DNA of 64,000 nt from Microbacterium testaceum StLB037 (GTDB lineage: Bacteria; Actinomycetota; Actinomycetes; Actinomycetales; Microbacteriaceae). Below the pieces are notes generated by a model that saw nothing but the letters and a program-made list of their open reading frames with translations, was not told where the DNA came from and made no database searches. The DNA is taken from assembly GCF_000202635.1 (NCBI RefSeq), contig NC_015125.1, forward strand, positions 248,001-312,000. Direction: 5' to 3'. Below, piece by piece: positions 16,557-28,912 of the stretch (positions are counted from its first letter, which is position 1; every line of letters begins with the position of its first letter). Position numbers and translations under genes: made by a program.

Positions 16557-17336
16557 TCAGGCGCGAACACGCCTCCGCACCTGCACCACCACCGCGAGCG
16601 CGAGCGTCGCCGCACCCCACGCCGCGGCGACCTTGACCAGCACGCCGTAGATCAGGTGGGTCGGGGTGTACTCCGCGCCGAACCCTCCCTCGACCGCGAG
16701 CGCCGCGAGGCTCGCCCCGACCAGTGCGACCGGAAGAGAAAGCCACCACGCGACGCGCACGGCATCCGGAAGCACCCGCCGCACCGGCACCGCCGCCCGC
16801 TTCGACAGCCACCAGAGACCGAAGATCGCGAGCCCGGCGAGCCCGAACAGGCCCGACCCGTACTGCAGCCACTTCACGCCCGCCAGCGGCCCCCACGGCT
16901 CCTCGAGCGCCGGGAACAGGGCGTCGCCCGCCCGACCCTCGTGGGTGAAGAAATCCCACGCCACGTGCGTGACCACTCCGAGCGCGAGCGACAGCAGCAG
17001 CCACAGGATGCCGACGACTCCCCCGCTCACCGTCTCGCGTGCCGCGGCGGGGGCACCGGCATCCCACCCCTCGGGCAGGCGTTCGGCGATGCGCCGCGGC
17101 AGCAGCTCCCGCGTGGCGGGACGCAGGACGCACCGCCACACGAGCAGCAGCACGAGGGCCATCACCACGGTCACCGGGAGCCATGCGAGGTCGTGCGTCA
17201 TCGCGTACGGGGGCACGACCCCGCGCAGGAACAGGGGCAGATCGGGGGTCATCGCCCCGATCGCGATCGCGGCCGGAATCAGCGGCGTCCGCACGAAAGG
17301 CAGGGCGACGACCGCGTGGCTGACCGTGAACGGCAT
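16557..17336 (-). CDS. DUF4184 integral membrane protein
   Basis: A 259-residue membrane protein of the DUF4184 family, with unknown function. It starts with the family signature MPFTVSHAVVALPF and contains AMTPDLPLF and THVAWDFFTHEGR, where conserved His and Asp residues could bind a metal as in phospholipase C-like membrane enzymes (inference). About six hydrophobic segments are visible. The ATG follows the tyrS stop by 1 bp, so it is translationally coupled to tyrS. Confidence 0.88.
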   Translation of the reverse strand: MPFTVSHAVVALPFVRTPLIPAAIAIGAMTPDLPLFLRGVVPPYAMTHDLAWLPVTVVMALVLLLVWRCVLRPATRELLPRRIAERLPEGWDAGAPAAARETVSGGVVGILWLLLSLALGVVTHVAWDFFTHEGRAGDALFPALEEPWGPLAGVKWLQYGSGLFGLAGLAIFGLWWLSKRAAVPVRRVLPDAVRVAWWLSLPVALVGASLAALAVEGGFGAEYTPTHLIYGVLVKVAAAWGAATLALAVVVQVRRRVRA

Positions 17337-17337
17337 A

Positions 17338-18651
17338 TCAGTGGAGGAAGAGTCCCGCGAGCGTCTTCTTCCCGCGTCGCAGCACCGAGACCCCGCCCGG
17401 GAGGGTGCCTTCGACGATCGCGTCGTCGCTGGTCACCTTCTCGCCGTCGAGGGTCACGCCGCCCTGCGCGATCGCGCGGCGCGCGTCGCTGAGGCTCCCG
17501 CTCAAGCCGGTGGCGGTCAGCGCATCGAGCACCGTGCTCCCGGCCGCAAGCGTCGCGTGCGGGAGCTCCTCGAGCGCAGTGCGGAGCACAGCGGCATCCA
17601 GGGCCTTCACGTCGCCCTGGCCGAACAGCGCTTCGGTCGCGGCGATGACGGCCTCGGTCGCCTCCGCGCCGTGCACCGTCGTGACGACCTCGCGGGCCAG
17701 GCGCTTCTGCGCGGCGCGGCGGAACGGCTCGGTCTCGACGAGCTTCGCGTACTCCTCGATCTCAGCGCGGGTGAGGAACGTGAACACCTTCAGGCGCTCG
17801 ATCACGTCGCGATCGTCGGTGTTGAGCCAGAACTGGTACATCGCCCACGGGCTGCACATGTCGGCATCCAGCCAGATGGCGTTGCCCTCGCTCTTGCCGA
17901 ACTTCGTGCCGTCGCTGTTGGTGATCAGCGGCGTGCCGATCGCGTGCACGGACGCCCCCTCGACCTTGCGGACCAGATCGGTGCCGCTGGTGAGGTTGCC
18001 CCACTGGTCGCTGCCGCCGGTCTGCAGGACGCACCCGTACTGGCGGTACAGCTCGAGGTAGTCGAGGCCCTGAAGGATCTGGTAGCTGAACTCGGTGTAG
18101 CTGATGCCCGCCTCGGAGTTCAGGCGCGCGCTGACGGCGTCTTTCTTCAGCATCGTGCCGACGCGGAAGTGCTTGCCGATCTCGCGGAGGAAGTCGATCG
18201 CGCTGAGCGGCGCGGTCCAGTCGAGGTTGTTCACCATGCGCGCGGCGCTGTCGCCCTCGAAGCTGAGGAAGCGCTCGACCTGGGCGCGCAGACGCGCCAC
18301 CCATTCGGCGACCGTCTCGCGGGTGTTGAGCGTGCGCTCCGCCGTCGGACGCGGATCGCCGACGAGCCCTGTCGAGCCGCCCACGAGCCCGAGCGGGCGG
18401 TGTCCGGCGAGCTGCAGGCGGCGCATGGTGAGCAGCTGCACGAGGTTGCCCAGGTGCAGGCTCGGGGCGGTCGGGTCGAAGCCGCAGTAGAACACGATGG
18501 GGCCCGCGCCGAGGAGGTCGCGCAGCTCGGTCTCGTCGGTGGAGACGTGGATGAGTCCGCGATAGACCAGCTCGTCCCAGACGTTGTCGAAAGTCGGGTC
18601 GTTGGCGGGCTGGAGGGCGCTCACGGGCGCCGCGTCGATCGGTGCAGACAC
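17338..18651 (-). CDS. tyrS: Tyrosyl-tRNA synthetase
   Basis: TyrS charges tRNA-Tyr with tyrosine. The 437-residue class I synthetase has YCGFDPTAPSLHLGNL (the HIGH motif as HLGN), GGSDQWGN for tyrosine binding, KFGKSEGNA (the KMSKS loop) and a C-terminal S4 domain (SDARRAIAQGGVTLDGEKV). ATG 18651 gives a short 15-residue tail before the conserved fold. The DUF4184 gene follows 1 bp after the stop. Confidence 0.97.
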   Translation of the reverse strand: MSAPIDAAPVSALQPANDPTFDNVWDELVYRGLIHVSTDETELRDLLGAGPIVFYCGFDPTAPSLHLGNLVQLLTMRRLQLAGHRPLGLVGGSTGLVGDPRPTAERTLNTRETVAEWVARLRAQVERFLSFEGDSAARMVNNLDWTAPLSAIDFLREIGKHFRVGTMLKKDAVSARLNSEAGISYTEFSYQILQGLDYLELYRQYGCVLQTGGSDQWGNLTSGTDLVRKVEGASVHAIGTPLITNSDGTKFGKSEGNAIWLDADMCSPWAMYQFWLNTDDRDVIERLKVFTFLTRAEIEEYAKLVETEPFRRAAQKRLAREVVTTVHGAEATEAVIAATEALFGQGDVKALDAAVLRTALEELPHATLAAGSTVLDALTATGLSGSLSDARRAIAQGGVTLDGEKVTSDDAIVEGTLPGGVSVLRRGKKTLAGLFLH

Positions 18652-18745
18652 CCGTTCAGGCTACCAGCGGGGGTGTCGGACCCCGGATGCCGCGGCACAG
18701 CGCTCCGCGGCGATCACGGCCGCTCGTGCCCGCGGCGCGGGGCCG

Positions 18746-19651
18746 TCAGCCCGCGTGGACACCCCACCACACGAGGAAGGCGGCCGCGAGGGCCGTCACC
18801 CAGCTGACGAGGCTGCCGATGAGGAAGTACTCCGCGCGGTTGCCGCTCTTTCCGTCGGCCGAGATCTCGGGGAAGCGGACGATGCCCTTCGCGGCGAACA
18901 CCGCGGCGATGAGCGTGTACGCACCCGCGAGGGTGAGCACGAAGACGAGGATGCGCTCGAGGGGGCCGATGAGACGGCCGCCCTTGAGCACGGGGGCGGG
19001 GGTCGGGGCCGACTCGTCCGGCGCGGGGTCGGAGGGCGCGGCGGGGTCGGCGTGCGCGGCGGCGCGCGCGGCGGGGTCGGCCGGCGCGGCGGCGCGGACC
19101 GCGGGGTCGGTCGGGGCCGCGACGGCGCGACGCTCGGCATCCGGGGCGACCGGCCCTGCGCTCTCTGCCGTGTCGACGTCGGCCTCCGCGGACGGCGCCG
19201 ACTCCCCGGTCTCGCTCTCGCCCATCTCCGACCGCAGGGCGATGCGCACGACCGCGTTGCCCGACTCGAGCAGGAACACCAGGCAGCCGATCACGAGCAG
19301 GATGACATCGACCGACACCGCGTCCGTGGGGCGGTAGGCGGCCCACAGCTCGCCCAGGGGCCCCGGCCGCGGTCGCCCGCGGGCGATGACGACGCACGCG
19401 GCCGCTGTCAGGCCCAGCAGGGCGACGGGCCACAGCCCCGCGCGGGTGGGACCGCGTTCGGGCATGACCCACGTCCAGATGGCCGCGACGGCGACGGCGA
19501 GGAGGCCCGCGATGACGGCATCCAGTCCCGCCGACACGACGATGAGAGCGACGGCCGACACCGTGTAGGCGAGCCAGCGCCGCGTATGGACCATCTGGCG
19601 CAGCAGGTCGACCGCCCCGACGGCGAGCAGCAGGAGTCCCGCCGCGATCAT
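18746..19651 (-). CDS. Membrane protein partner of SatD
   Basis: A 301-residue membrane protein with three to four N-terminal helices (1-75 and 107-127), a long Ala/Pro/Asp linker built of PADPAARAAA-type repeats (about 150-215), and a C-terminal membrane domain starting KGGRLIGPLERILVF and containing AAKGIVRFPEI and AEYFLIGSLVSW. This C-terminal block matches the ending of membrane proteins commonly encoded next to SatD (some annotated DUF3307); function is unknown. The ATG overlaps the satD stop by 4 bp, so the two form a coupled pair. Confidence 0.75.
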   Translation of the reverse strand: MIAAGLLLLAVGAVDLLRQMVHTRRWLAYTVSAVALIVVSAGLDAVIAGLLAVAVAAIWTWVMPERGPTRAGLWPVALLGLTAAACVVIARGRPRPGPLGELWAAYRPTDAVSVDVILLVIGCLVFLLESGNAVVRIALRSEMGESETGESAPSAEADVDTAESAGPVAPDAERRAVAAPTDPAVRAAAPADPAARAAAHADPAAPSDPAPDESAPTPAPVLKGGRLIGPLERILVFVLTLAGAYTLIAAVFAAKGIVRFPEISADGKSGNRAEYFLIGSLVSWVTALAAAFLVWWGVHAG

Positions 19652-20295
19652 GCGCGTGCTCCTGCGGTGAGCACCGAGAAGCCCTCGACGATCGCGGCGG
19701 AGCCTGCCGCGGCGAGGGTCTGCGAGACCGCCGACTGGGTGATGCCCTCGGCCTCGGCGAGCCGGCGCTGCGAGTGGCCGAGGCATCGGCCGTAGGTGAG
19801 CCGGCGCGCGCGCTCGCTCATGGCCGAGACCAGCTGATCGCGGCTGAGGGCGTAGGCGTTGGCGAGAGCGAGAGCGTCGGCCATGGAGGCATCCTCCCCC
19901 TCGCCGCGCTCGATCCACGTGCGCGCGAGCGGCGCGGCGCGCTGTTGCAGCCGCTCGACGTGTTCGATCGCCGCGCGCGCGGCCCACCAGGCGGGCCCCT
20001 CGGGGATGGTGCGGTCGTCGAGGGCGATGGGGCGCACCTCCCCGACCCCGAGGCCGAAGCGGCAGTCGACGTCGTCGGGCAGGGCGAGGCGGAACAGCAG
20101 GAGCCAGCTCAGCGCCTCGGTCAGCGTGGCGAACTCCCCCTGCAGTTCGTCGCCGACGACGGCCGCGAGGGGCTCCGCGGCGACGGAATGGTCGCGCTGC
20201 ACCCGCTCCACGGTCTCGGAGATGCGCTGCTGCGCCGCGGCGCGGTCAGCGAGATGCCGGGAGGCGACGATGTCGGCGATGACAGCGATGGTCAT
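19648..20295 (-). CDS. SatD family protein with C-terminal helix-turn-helix
   Basis: A 215-residue SatD-family protein, named after a gene of the Streptococcus sat (acid tolerance) operon; biochemical function is unknown. The N-terminus has the family signature IADIVASRHLADR and VVGDELQGEF. The C-terminus contains HSQRRLAEAEGITQSAVSQ, a helix-turn-helix, so the protein may bind DNA, including its own operator. Two inverted repeats start 4 bp upstream of the ATG, and no Shine-Dalgarno fits between them and the start, so the mRNA is probably leaderless. It is the first gene of a two-gene operon with the following membrane protein gene. Confidence 0.85.
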   Translation of the reverse strand: MTIAVIADIVASRHLADRAAAQQRISETVERVQRDHSVAAEPLAAVVGDELQGEFATLTEALSWLLLFRLALPDDVDCRFGLGVGEVRPIALDDRTIPEGPAWWAARAAIEHVERLQQRAAPLARTWIERGEGEDASMADALALANAYALSRDQLVSAMSERARRLTYGRCLGHSQRRLAEAEGITQSAVSQTLAAAGSAAIVEGFSVLTAGARA

Positions 20296-20298
20296 GCC

Positions 20299-20333
20299 AT
20301 AAGCATATCGCTTATCAATCGCTTTTGATAAGC
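20299..20333. promoter_or_regulatory. Double palindromic operator of the satD operon
   Basis: Two overlapping perfect inverted repeats are visible: ATAAGC-N5-GCTTAT (20299-20315) and GCTTATCAA-N6-TTGATAAGC (20310-20333). On the minus strand TATGCT, a plausible -10, lies inside the first repeat 6 bp before the satD ATG. A repressor bound here would block transcription; SatD itself or another MarR-like protein are candidates. Confidence 0.7.
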
Positions 20334-20345
20334 AAAATTCTGATA

Positions 20346-25290
<4,945 letters not shown>

Positions 25291-25294
<4 letters not shown>

Positions 25295-26193
25295 GCGACC
25301 ACCTCCGTTCCGATTCCCTTGTTGGTGAAGAGTTCGACGAGTACCGAGTGCGGCACGCGTCCGTCGATGATGGCCGCGGTCGGCACGCCCCCGTCGACGG
25401 CGTCGAGGCACGCCTGCATCTTCGGGATCATGCCCGACTCGAGCGTCGGCACCATCGCACGCAGCTCCGTCGAGGTCAGGTGCGACACGAGCGAGTCGCG
25501 GTTGGGCCAATCGGCGTAGAGGCCGGGCACGTCGGTCAGGACGACGAGCTTCTTCGCGTTCAGGGCCACCGCGAGCGCCGCCGCCGCGGCATCCGCGTTG
25601 ACGTTCAGCGAGTTCCCGGGGTGATCGAGGTCGGGCGCGATGCTCGAGACGATCGGCACGCGTCCGGCGGCGAGGTGGTCGAGCACGGGCTGCGGGTCGA
25701 CGGTGACGACGTCGCCGACGCGGCCCAGGTCGTGCTCGACGCCGTCGACGACGACCCCGCGGCGGCGTCCGCCGAACAGGCCGGCATCCTCTCCGCTGAG
25801 TCCCGTGGCGAGCGGACCGTGGGCGTTGACCTTGGCCACGAGCTGCGGGTTGATCTGTCCGGTCAGCACCATGCGCACGACGCTGATGGCCTCGGTCGAG
25901 GTGACGCGGTAGCCGCCGCGGAACTCGCTGGGGATGTCGAGGCGGTCGAGCATCGACGAGATCTGCGGGCCGCCGCCGTGCACGACGACGGGTTTGACGC
26001 CCACGTAGCGGAGGTAGGCGATGTCGGCGGCGAAGGCGTCCTGCAGCTCGTCGCTGACCATGGCGTTCCCGCCGTACTTCACGACGACGACCTGGTCGCG
26101 GTACTTGCGCACCCAGGGCAGCGATTCGACGAGCGTGACCGCCCGCTCGCTGGCTTCGGCGGGATCGGTGTCTTGGAGGTCGACGTGGGTCAT
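25291..26193 (-). CDS. argB: Acetylglutamate kinase
   Basis: ArgB phosphorylates N-acetylglutamate. The 300-residue amino-acid-kinase family member has [11 protein letters not shown], the [11 protein letters not shown] loop and [14 protein letters not shown]. An N-terminal helix before the fold (about 1-30, ending [10 protein letters not shown]) is the element through which arginine inhibits hexameric forms; its presence suggests feedback control (family knowledge). The ATG overlaps the argJ stop by 4 bp. Confidence 0.96.
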
Positions 26194-27347
26194 GAGGAGT
26201 AGGCGCTGTTCTCGTGGACGTAATCGTGCGTGAGGTCGTTGGTGCGGATCGTGGCCGTCGCGTCGCCGACCCGCAGATCGACGATGAGGTCGGTCGCGCG
26301 CGGGGTGAGGTCGACGTCCTCGCGGGGACGGTCGGGACCCCCGGCGGTGCACACGCGCACGCCGTTCATCCACACATCCACGTCGTACGGGTCGAAGGCG
26401 GCGTCGGTCGTGCCGATCGCGGCGAGCACGCGCCCCCAGTTCGGGTCGTTGCCGAAGATCGCGGCCTTGAAGAGGTTGTTGCGGGCGATCGAGCGCCCCA
26501 CCTCGACGGCGTCCTCCTCGCTGGCGGCGTTCACGACCTCGATGGTGATGTCGTGGCTGGAACCCTCGGCATCCCCCTGCAGCTGAGCGGCGAGATCGTC
26601 GCACACCGCGGTCAGCGCCGCCGTGAACTCGTCGGCGGGAACCCGGATGCCACTGGCCCCACTCACCATCAGCGTGACCTGGTCGTTGGTCGACATGCAG
26701 CCGTCGGAATCGAGGCGGTCGAAGCTGACGCGCGTCGCGGCACGGAGGGCGGCGTCCGCCTCGGCCGAGTCGAGGACGACGTCGGTCGTGACGACGACGA
26801 GCATGGTCGCGAGGCCCGGAGCCAGCATGCCGGCGCCCTTCGCCATCGCACCGATCGACCAGCCGTCTCCGACGTGCACGGCGCGCTTGGGCTTCGAGTC
26901 GGTGGTCATGATCGCGAGCGACGCGTCCTCGCCGCCCTCGGACGACAGCGTCGCGATCCCCTGGTCGACTCCCGCGAGCACCTTCGCCCGGAAGACCTCG
27001 TCCCCCGTGCCGATGAGTCCCGTCGAGCACACGAGAACGTCACCGGCGCCGACGCCGAGCAGCTCGGCCGCGCGCTCGGCGGTCTGGTGCGTGGTCTGGA
27101 ATCCGAACGAGCCGGTGAAGCAGTTCGCGCCGCCGGAGTTGAGCACGATCGCCTCGACGACCCCGTCCTTCACGACCTGCTCCGACCACAGGATCGGGTT
27201 CGCCTTGGCGCGGTTGGAGGTGAACACGGCGGCGCCCACCTTCAGGGGACCGCGGTTGACCACGACGGCGACGTCACGCGCGCCCGTCGACTTCAGGCCG
27301 ACGGCGACTCCGGCCGCCTCGAATCCGGCGGGGGCGGTCACACTCAC
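26190..27347 (-). CDS. argJ: Glutamate N-acetyltransferase (ornithine acetyltransferase)
   Basis: ArgJ transfers the acetyl group from acetylornithine to glutamate, so that acetyl is recycled. The 385-residue precursor contains the self-cleavage region [14 protein letters not shown], where the Thr becomes the nucleophile of the beta chain, and the oxyanion segment [11 protein letters not shown] 27347 overlaps the argC stop (GTGA). If it is bifunctional it also makes N-acetylglutamate from acetyl-CoA; the sequence alone does not decide this. Confidence 0.95.
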   Translation of the reverse strand: MSVTAPAGFEAAGVAVGLKSTGARDVAVVVNRGPLKVGAAVFTSNRAKANPILWSEQVVKDGVVEAIVLNSGGANCFTGSFGFQTTHQTAERAAELLGVGAGDVLVCSTGLIGTGDEVFRAKVLAGVDQGIATLSSEGGEDASLAIMTTDSKPKRAVHVGDGWSIGAMAKGAGMLAPGLATMLVVVTTDVVLDSAEADAALRAATRVSFDRLDSDGCMSTNDQVTLMVSGASGIRVPADEFTAALTAVCDDLAAQLQGDAEGSSHDITIEVVNAASEEDAVEVGRSIARNNLFKAAIFGNDPNWGRVLAAIGTTDAAFDPYDVDVWMNGVRVCTAGGPDRPREDVDLTPRATDLIVDLRVGDATATIRTNDLTHDYVHENSAYSS

Positions 27348-28393
27348 GGGGCGACTCCGTTCACGGGGAGGGCGGTGGTCTCGGCGAGGCCCAGCGCGAT
27401 GTTCATGGACTGCACGGCGGCTCCGGCCGTGCCCTTGACGAGATTGTCGACCGCGGCGACGGCGACGACCCGGTTCGCCGCGCGATCGATCGCGAGACCG
27501 ATCGAGGCGATGTTGGCGCCGAGCACGTCGGCGGTGCGCGGGAAGACGCCCTCGGGAAGCAGGTGGACGAAGGGCTCGTCGGCGTAGGCGTCCTCCCACG
27601 CGGCGCGGATCTCGGCATCCGTCGCCCCGTCGCGGATCGGTGCCGACGAGGTCGCGAGGATGCCTCGCGCCATGGGAACGAGGACGGGGGTGAACGAGAT
27701 CCGGATGCCGTCGGCGGAGGCCCCGGCTGCGGCGAGCGCCTGCCGGATCTCGGGGATGTGGCGGTGCGTGCCGCCGACGGCATAGGGGTTGGCCGTGCCG
27801 AGGATCTCGCTCGCGAGGAGGTTGGTCTTCGCGGACTTGCCCGCGCCGCTCGGGCCGACGGCCAGCACCGAGACGATGTCGCCCGGGTCGATGACGCCCG
27901 CCGCGACACCGGGGGCCAGGGACAGCGACACGGTCGAGGCGTTGCACCCGGGCGCCGCGATGCGCGTCACCCCGCGGAGGTTCTCGCGCTGCTTGCCGCC
28001 CGCGACGGGCAGCTCCGGGACGCCGTACGCCCACGGCTCGGCGTGGGCGCCGCCGTAGAACGCGGCCCAGTCGTCCGACGAGGTGAGCCGGTGGTCGGCT
28101 CCGGCGTCGATCACGAGCGGGGTGTCGGCGAGCGCGTCGGTGTACTGCGCGGACTGACCGTGCGGCAGCGCGAGGAAGACGACGTCGTGACCCGCGAGGA
28201 TCTCGGGGGTCGTCGCCTGCAGCTCGAGGTGCGCGAGCGAGCGCAGGTGAGGTTGGTGGGCGAGAAGCGGCTGACCCGCGCTGGAATGCGCGGTGACGGT
28301 GCGGATCTCGACATCGGGATGATCGGCGAGGAGGCGGAGGATCTCGCCGCCCGCATAGCCGGAAGCGCCGGAGACGGCGACCGAGAGGGTCAT
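27344..28393 (-). CDS. argC: N-acetyl-gamma-glutamyl-phosphate reductase
   Basis: ArgC reduces N-acetylglutamyl phosphate with NADPH. The 349-residue enzyme has the N-terminal Rossmann motif [15 protein letters not shown] and the active-site AAPGCNAST with the catalytic Cys. It is the first gene of the argCJBDF operon, in which all junctions overlap by 4 bp. TAAGGT followed by 6 nt and ATG suggests a leaderless or near-leaderless transcript, although the AAGG could serve as a Shine-Dalgarno. Confidence 0.96.
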   Translation of the reverse strand: MTLSVAVSGASGYAGGEILRLLADHPDVEIRTVTAHSSAGQPLLAHQPHLRSLAHLELQATTPEILAGHDVVFLALPHGQSAQYTDALADTPLVIDAGADHRLTSSDDWAAFYGGAHAEPWAYGVPELPVAGGKQRENLRGVTRIAAPGCNASTVSLSLAPGVAAGVIDPGDIVSVLAVGPSGAGKSAKTNLLASEILGTANPYAVGGTHRHIPEIRQALAAAGASADGIRISFTPVLVPMARGILATSSAPIRDGATDAEIRAAWEDAYADEPFVHLLPEGVFPRTADVLGANIASIGLAIDRAANRVVAVAAVDNLVKGTAGAAVQSMNIALGLAETTALPVNGVAP

Positions 28394-28420
28394 GTATCTA
28401 CCTTAGGAGTCGGGGCGGGT

Positions 28421-28433
28421 GCTGAAATTCAGC
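28421..28433. promoter_or_regulatory. Palindrome upstream of argC
   Basis: GCTGAAATTCAGC is a 13-bp perfect palindrome 28 bp before the argC ATG, over the expected -35 position. It resembles a shortened arginine box (TGAAT..ATTCA), so it may be an arginine-responsive operator; no argR is visible in the window. Confidence 0.4.
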
Positions 28434-28666
28434 GCGTACCGGGGCGGCGACACCCGCATGCCCGACAACCGGCGGACTACGAGGTCGCCGAGACTCGGCG
28501 TGCGACCCGACGTCGGCGCAGCGCAGCGGTGCTCACGGAGAGCTCCGAGCTGAACGCGGCGATCGACGACATCTGGCGAGGGTATCCGCCCGCGCGGGTC
28601 GGGGGCAAATCACCCTTCGCGGGCCCGTGAGACGGCCCGGCTGGGAAATCGGCCTGCAAATCCTGT

Positions 28667-28690
28667 CTTGTCCCCCATTTGGGGGACAAG
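28667..28690. promoter_or_regulatory. Perfect 24-bp palindrome (operator-like)
   Basis: CTTGTCCCCC and GGGGGACAAG flank ATTT. The symmetry and length suit a dimeric regulator. TATGCT at 28699-28704, a candidate -10 on the plus strand, follows 8 bp later. No protein gene starts nearby on that strand. Confidence 0.5.
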
Positions 28691-28709
28691 AGGGGGGTAT
28701 GCTTCAATC

Positions 28710-28763
28710 CTGCCCTCACCGCTGGTTGCTTCCGACTGCCCCCTTTACCCGCGGTGAGGGCAG
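28710..28763 (+). ncRNA. Candidate small structured RNA
   Basis: CTGCCCTCACCGC (28710-28722) and GCGGTGAGGGCAG (28751-28763) form a perfect 13-bp stem around a 28-nt loop containing TTGCTTCCGACTGCCCCC. It starts 6 bp after a candidate -10 and 20 bp after the 24-bp palindrome. No known RNA family is recognised. The strand is inferred from the candidate promoter only. Confidence 0.3.
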
Positions 28764-28844
28764 TCCACGTCTTCGGGCGGATCCTCGCTTCCTGCCCCGC
28801 TCGCGCCGCTCGGCGCGCTCGTCTCGCGCGCGGGTCCGCGCGTA

Positions 28845-28899
28845 CACGACGAGGGCGGGATGCCACGGCCTCCGCCGCGGACACCCCGCCCTCGTCGTG
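28845..28899 (-). terminator. Long hairpin downstream of pheT
   Basis: CACGACGAGGGCGGG (28845-28859) and CCCGCCCTCGTCGTG (28885-28899) form a perfect 15-bp stem with a 25-nt loop that can itself pair. It starts 14 bp past the pheT stop. Confidence 0.7.
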
Positions 28900-28912
28900 A
28901 TCTCGACGTCGT

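Larger units (their letters stand above)
28434..28844. other. Intergenic region without protein genes, rich in palindromes
   Basis: No frame here shows similarity to a protein. The region holds a perfect 24-bp palindrome and a long 13-bp stem listed separately. It lies between argC and the pheT terminator. Confidence 0.5.

Noticed and set aside
16666..18807. A 713-codon plus-strand open frame opposite DUF4184 and tyrS
   Set aside because: It is antisense to two well-conserved genes and has no family similarity; it is a codon-bias artefact.
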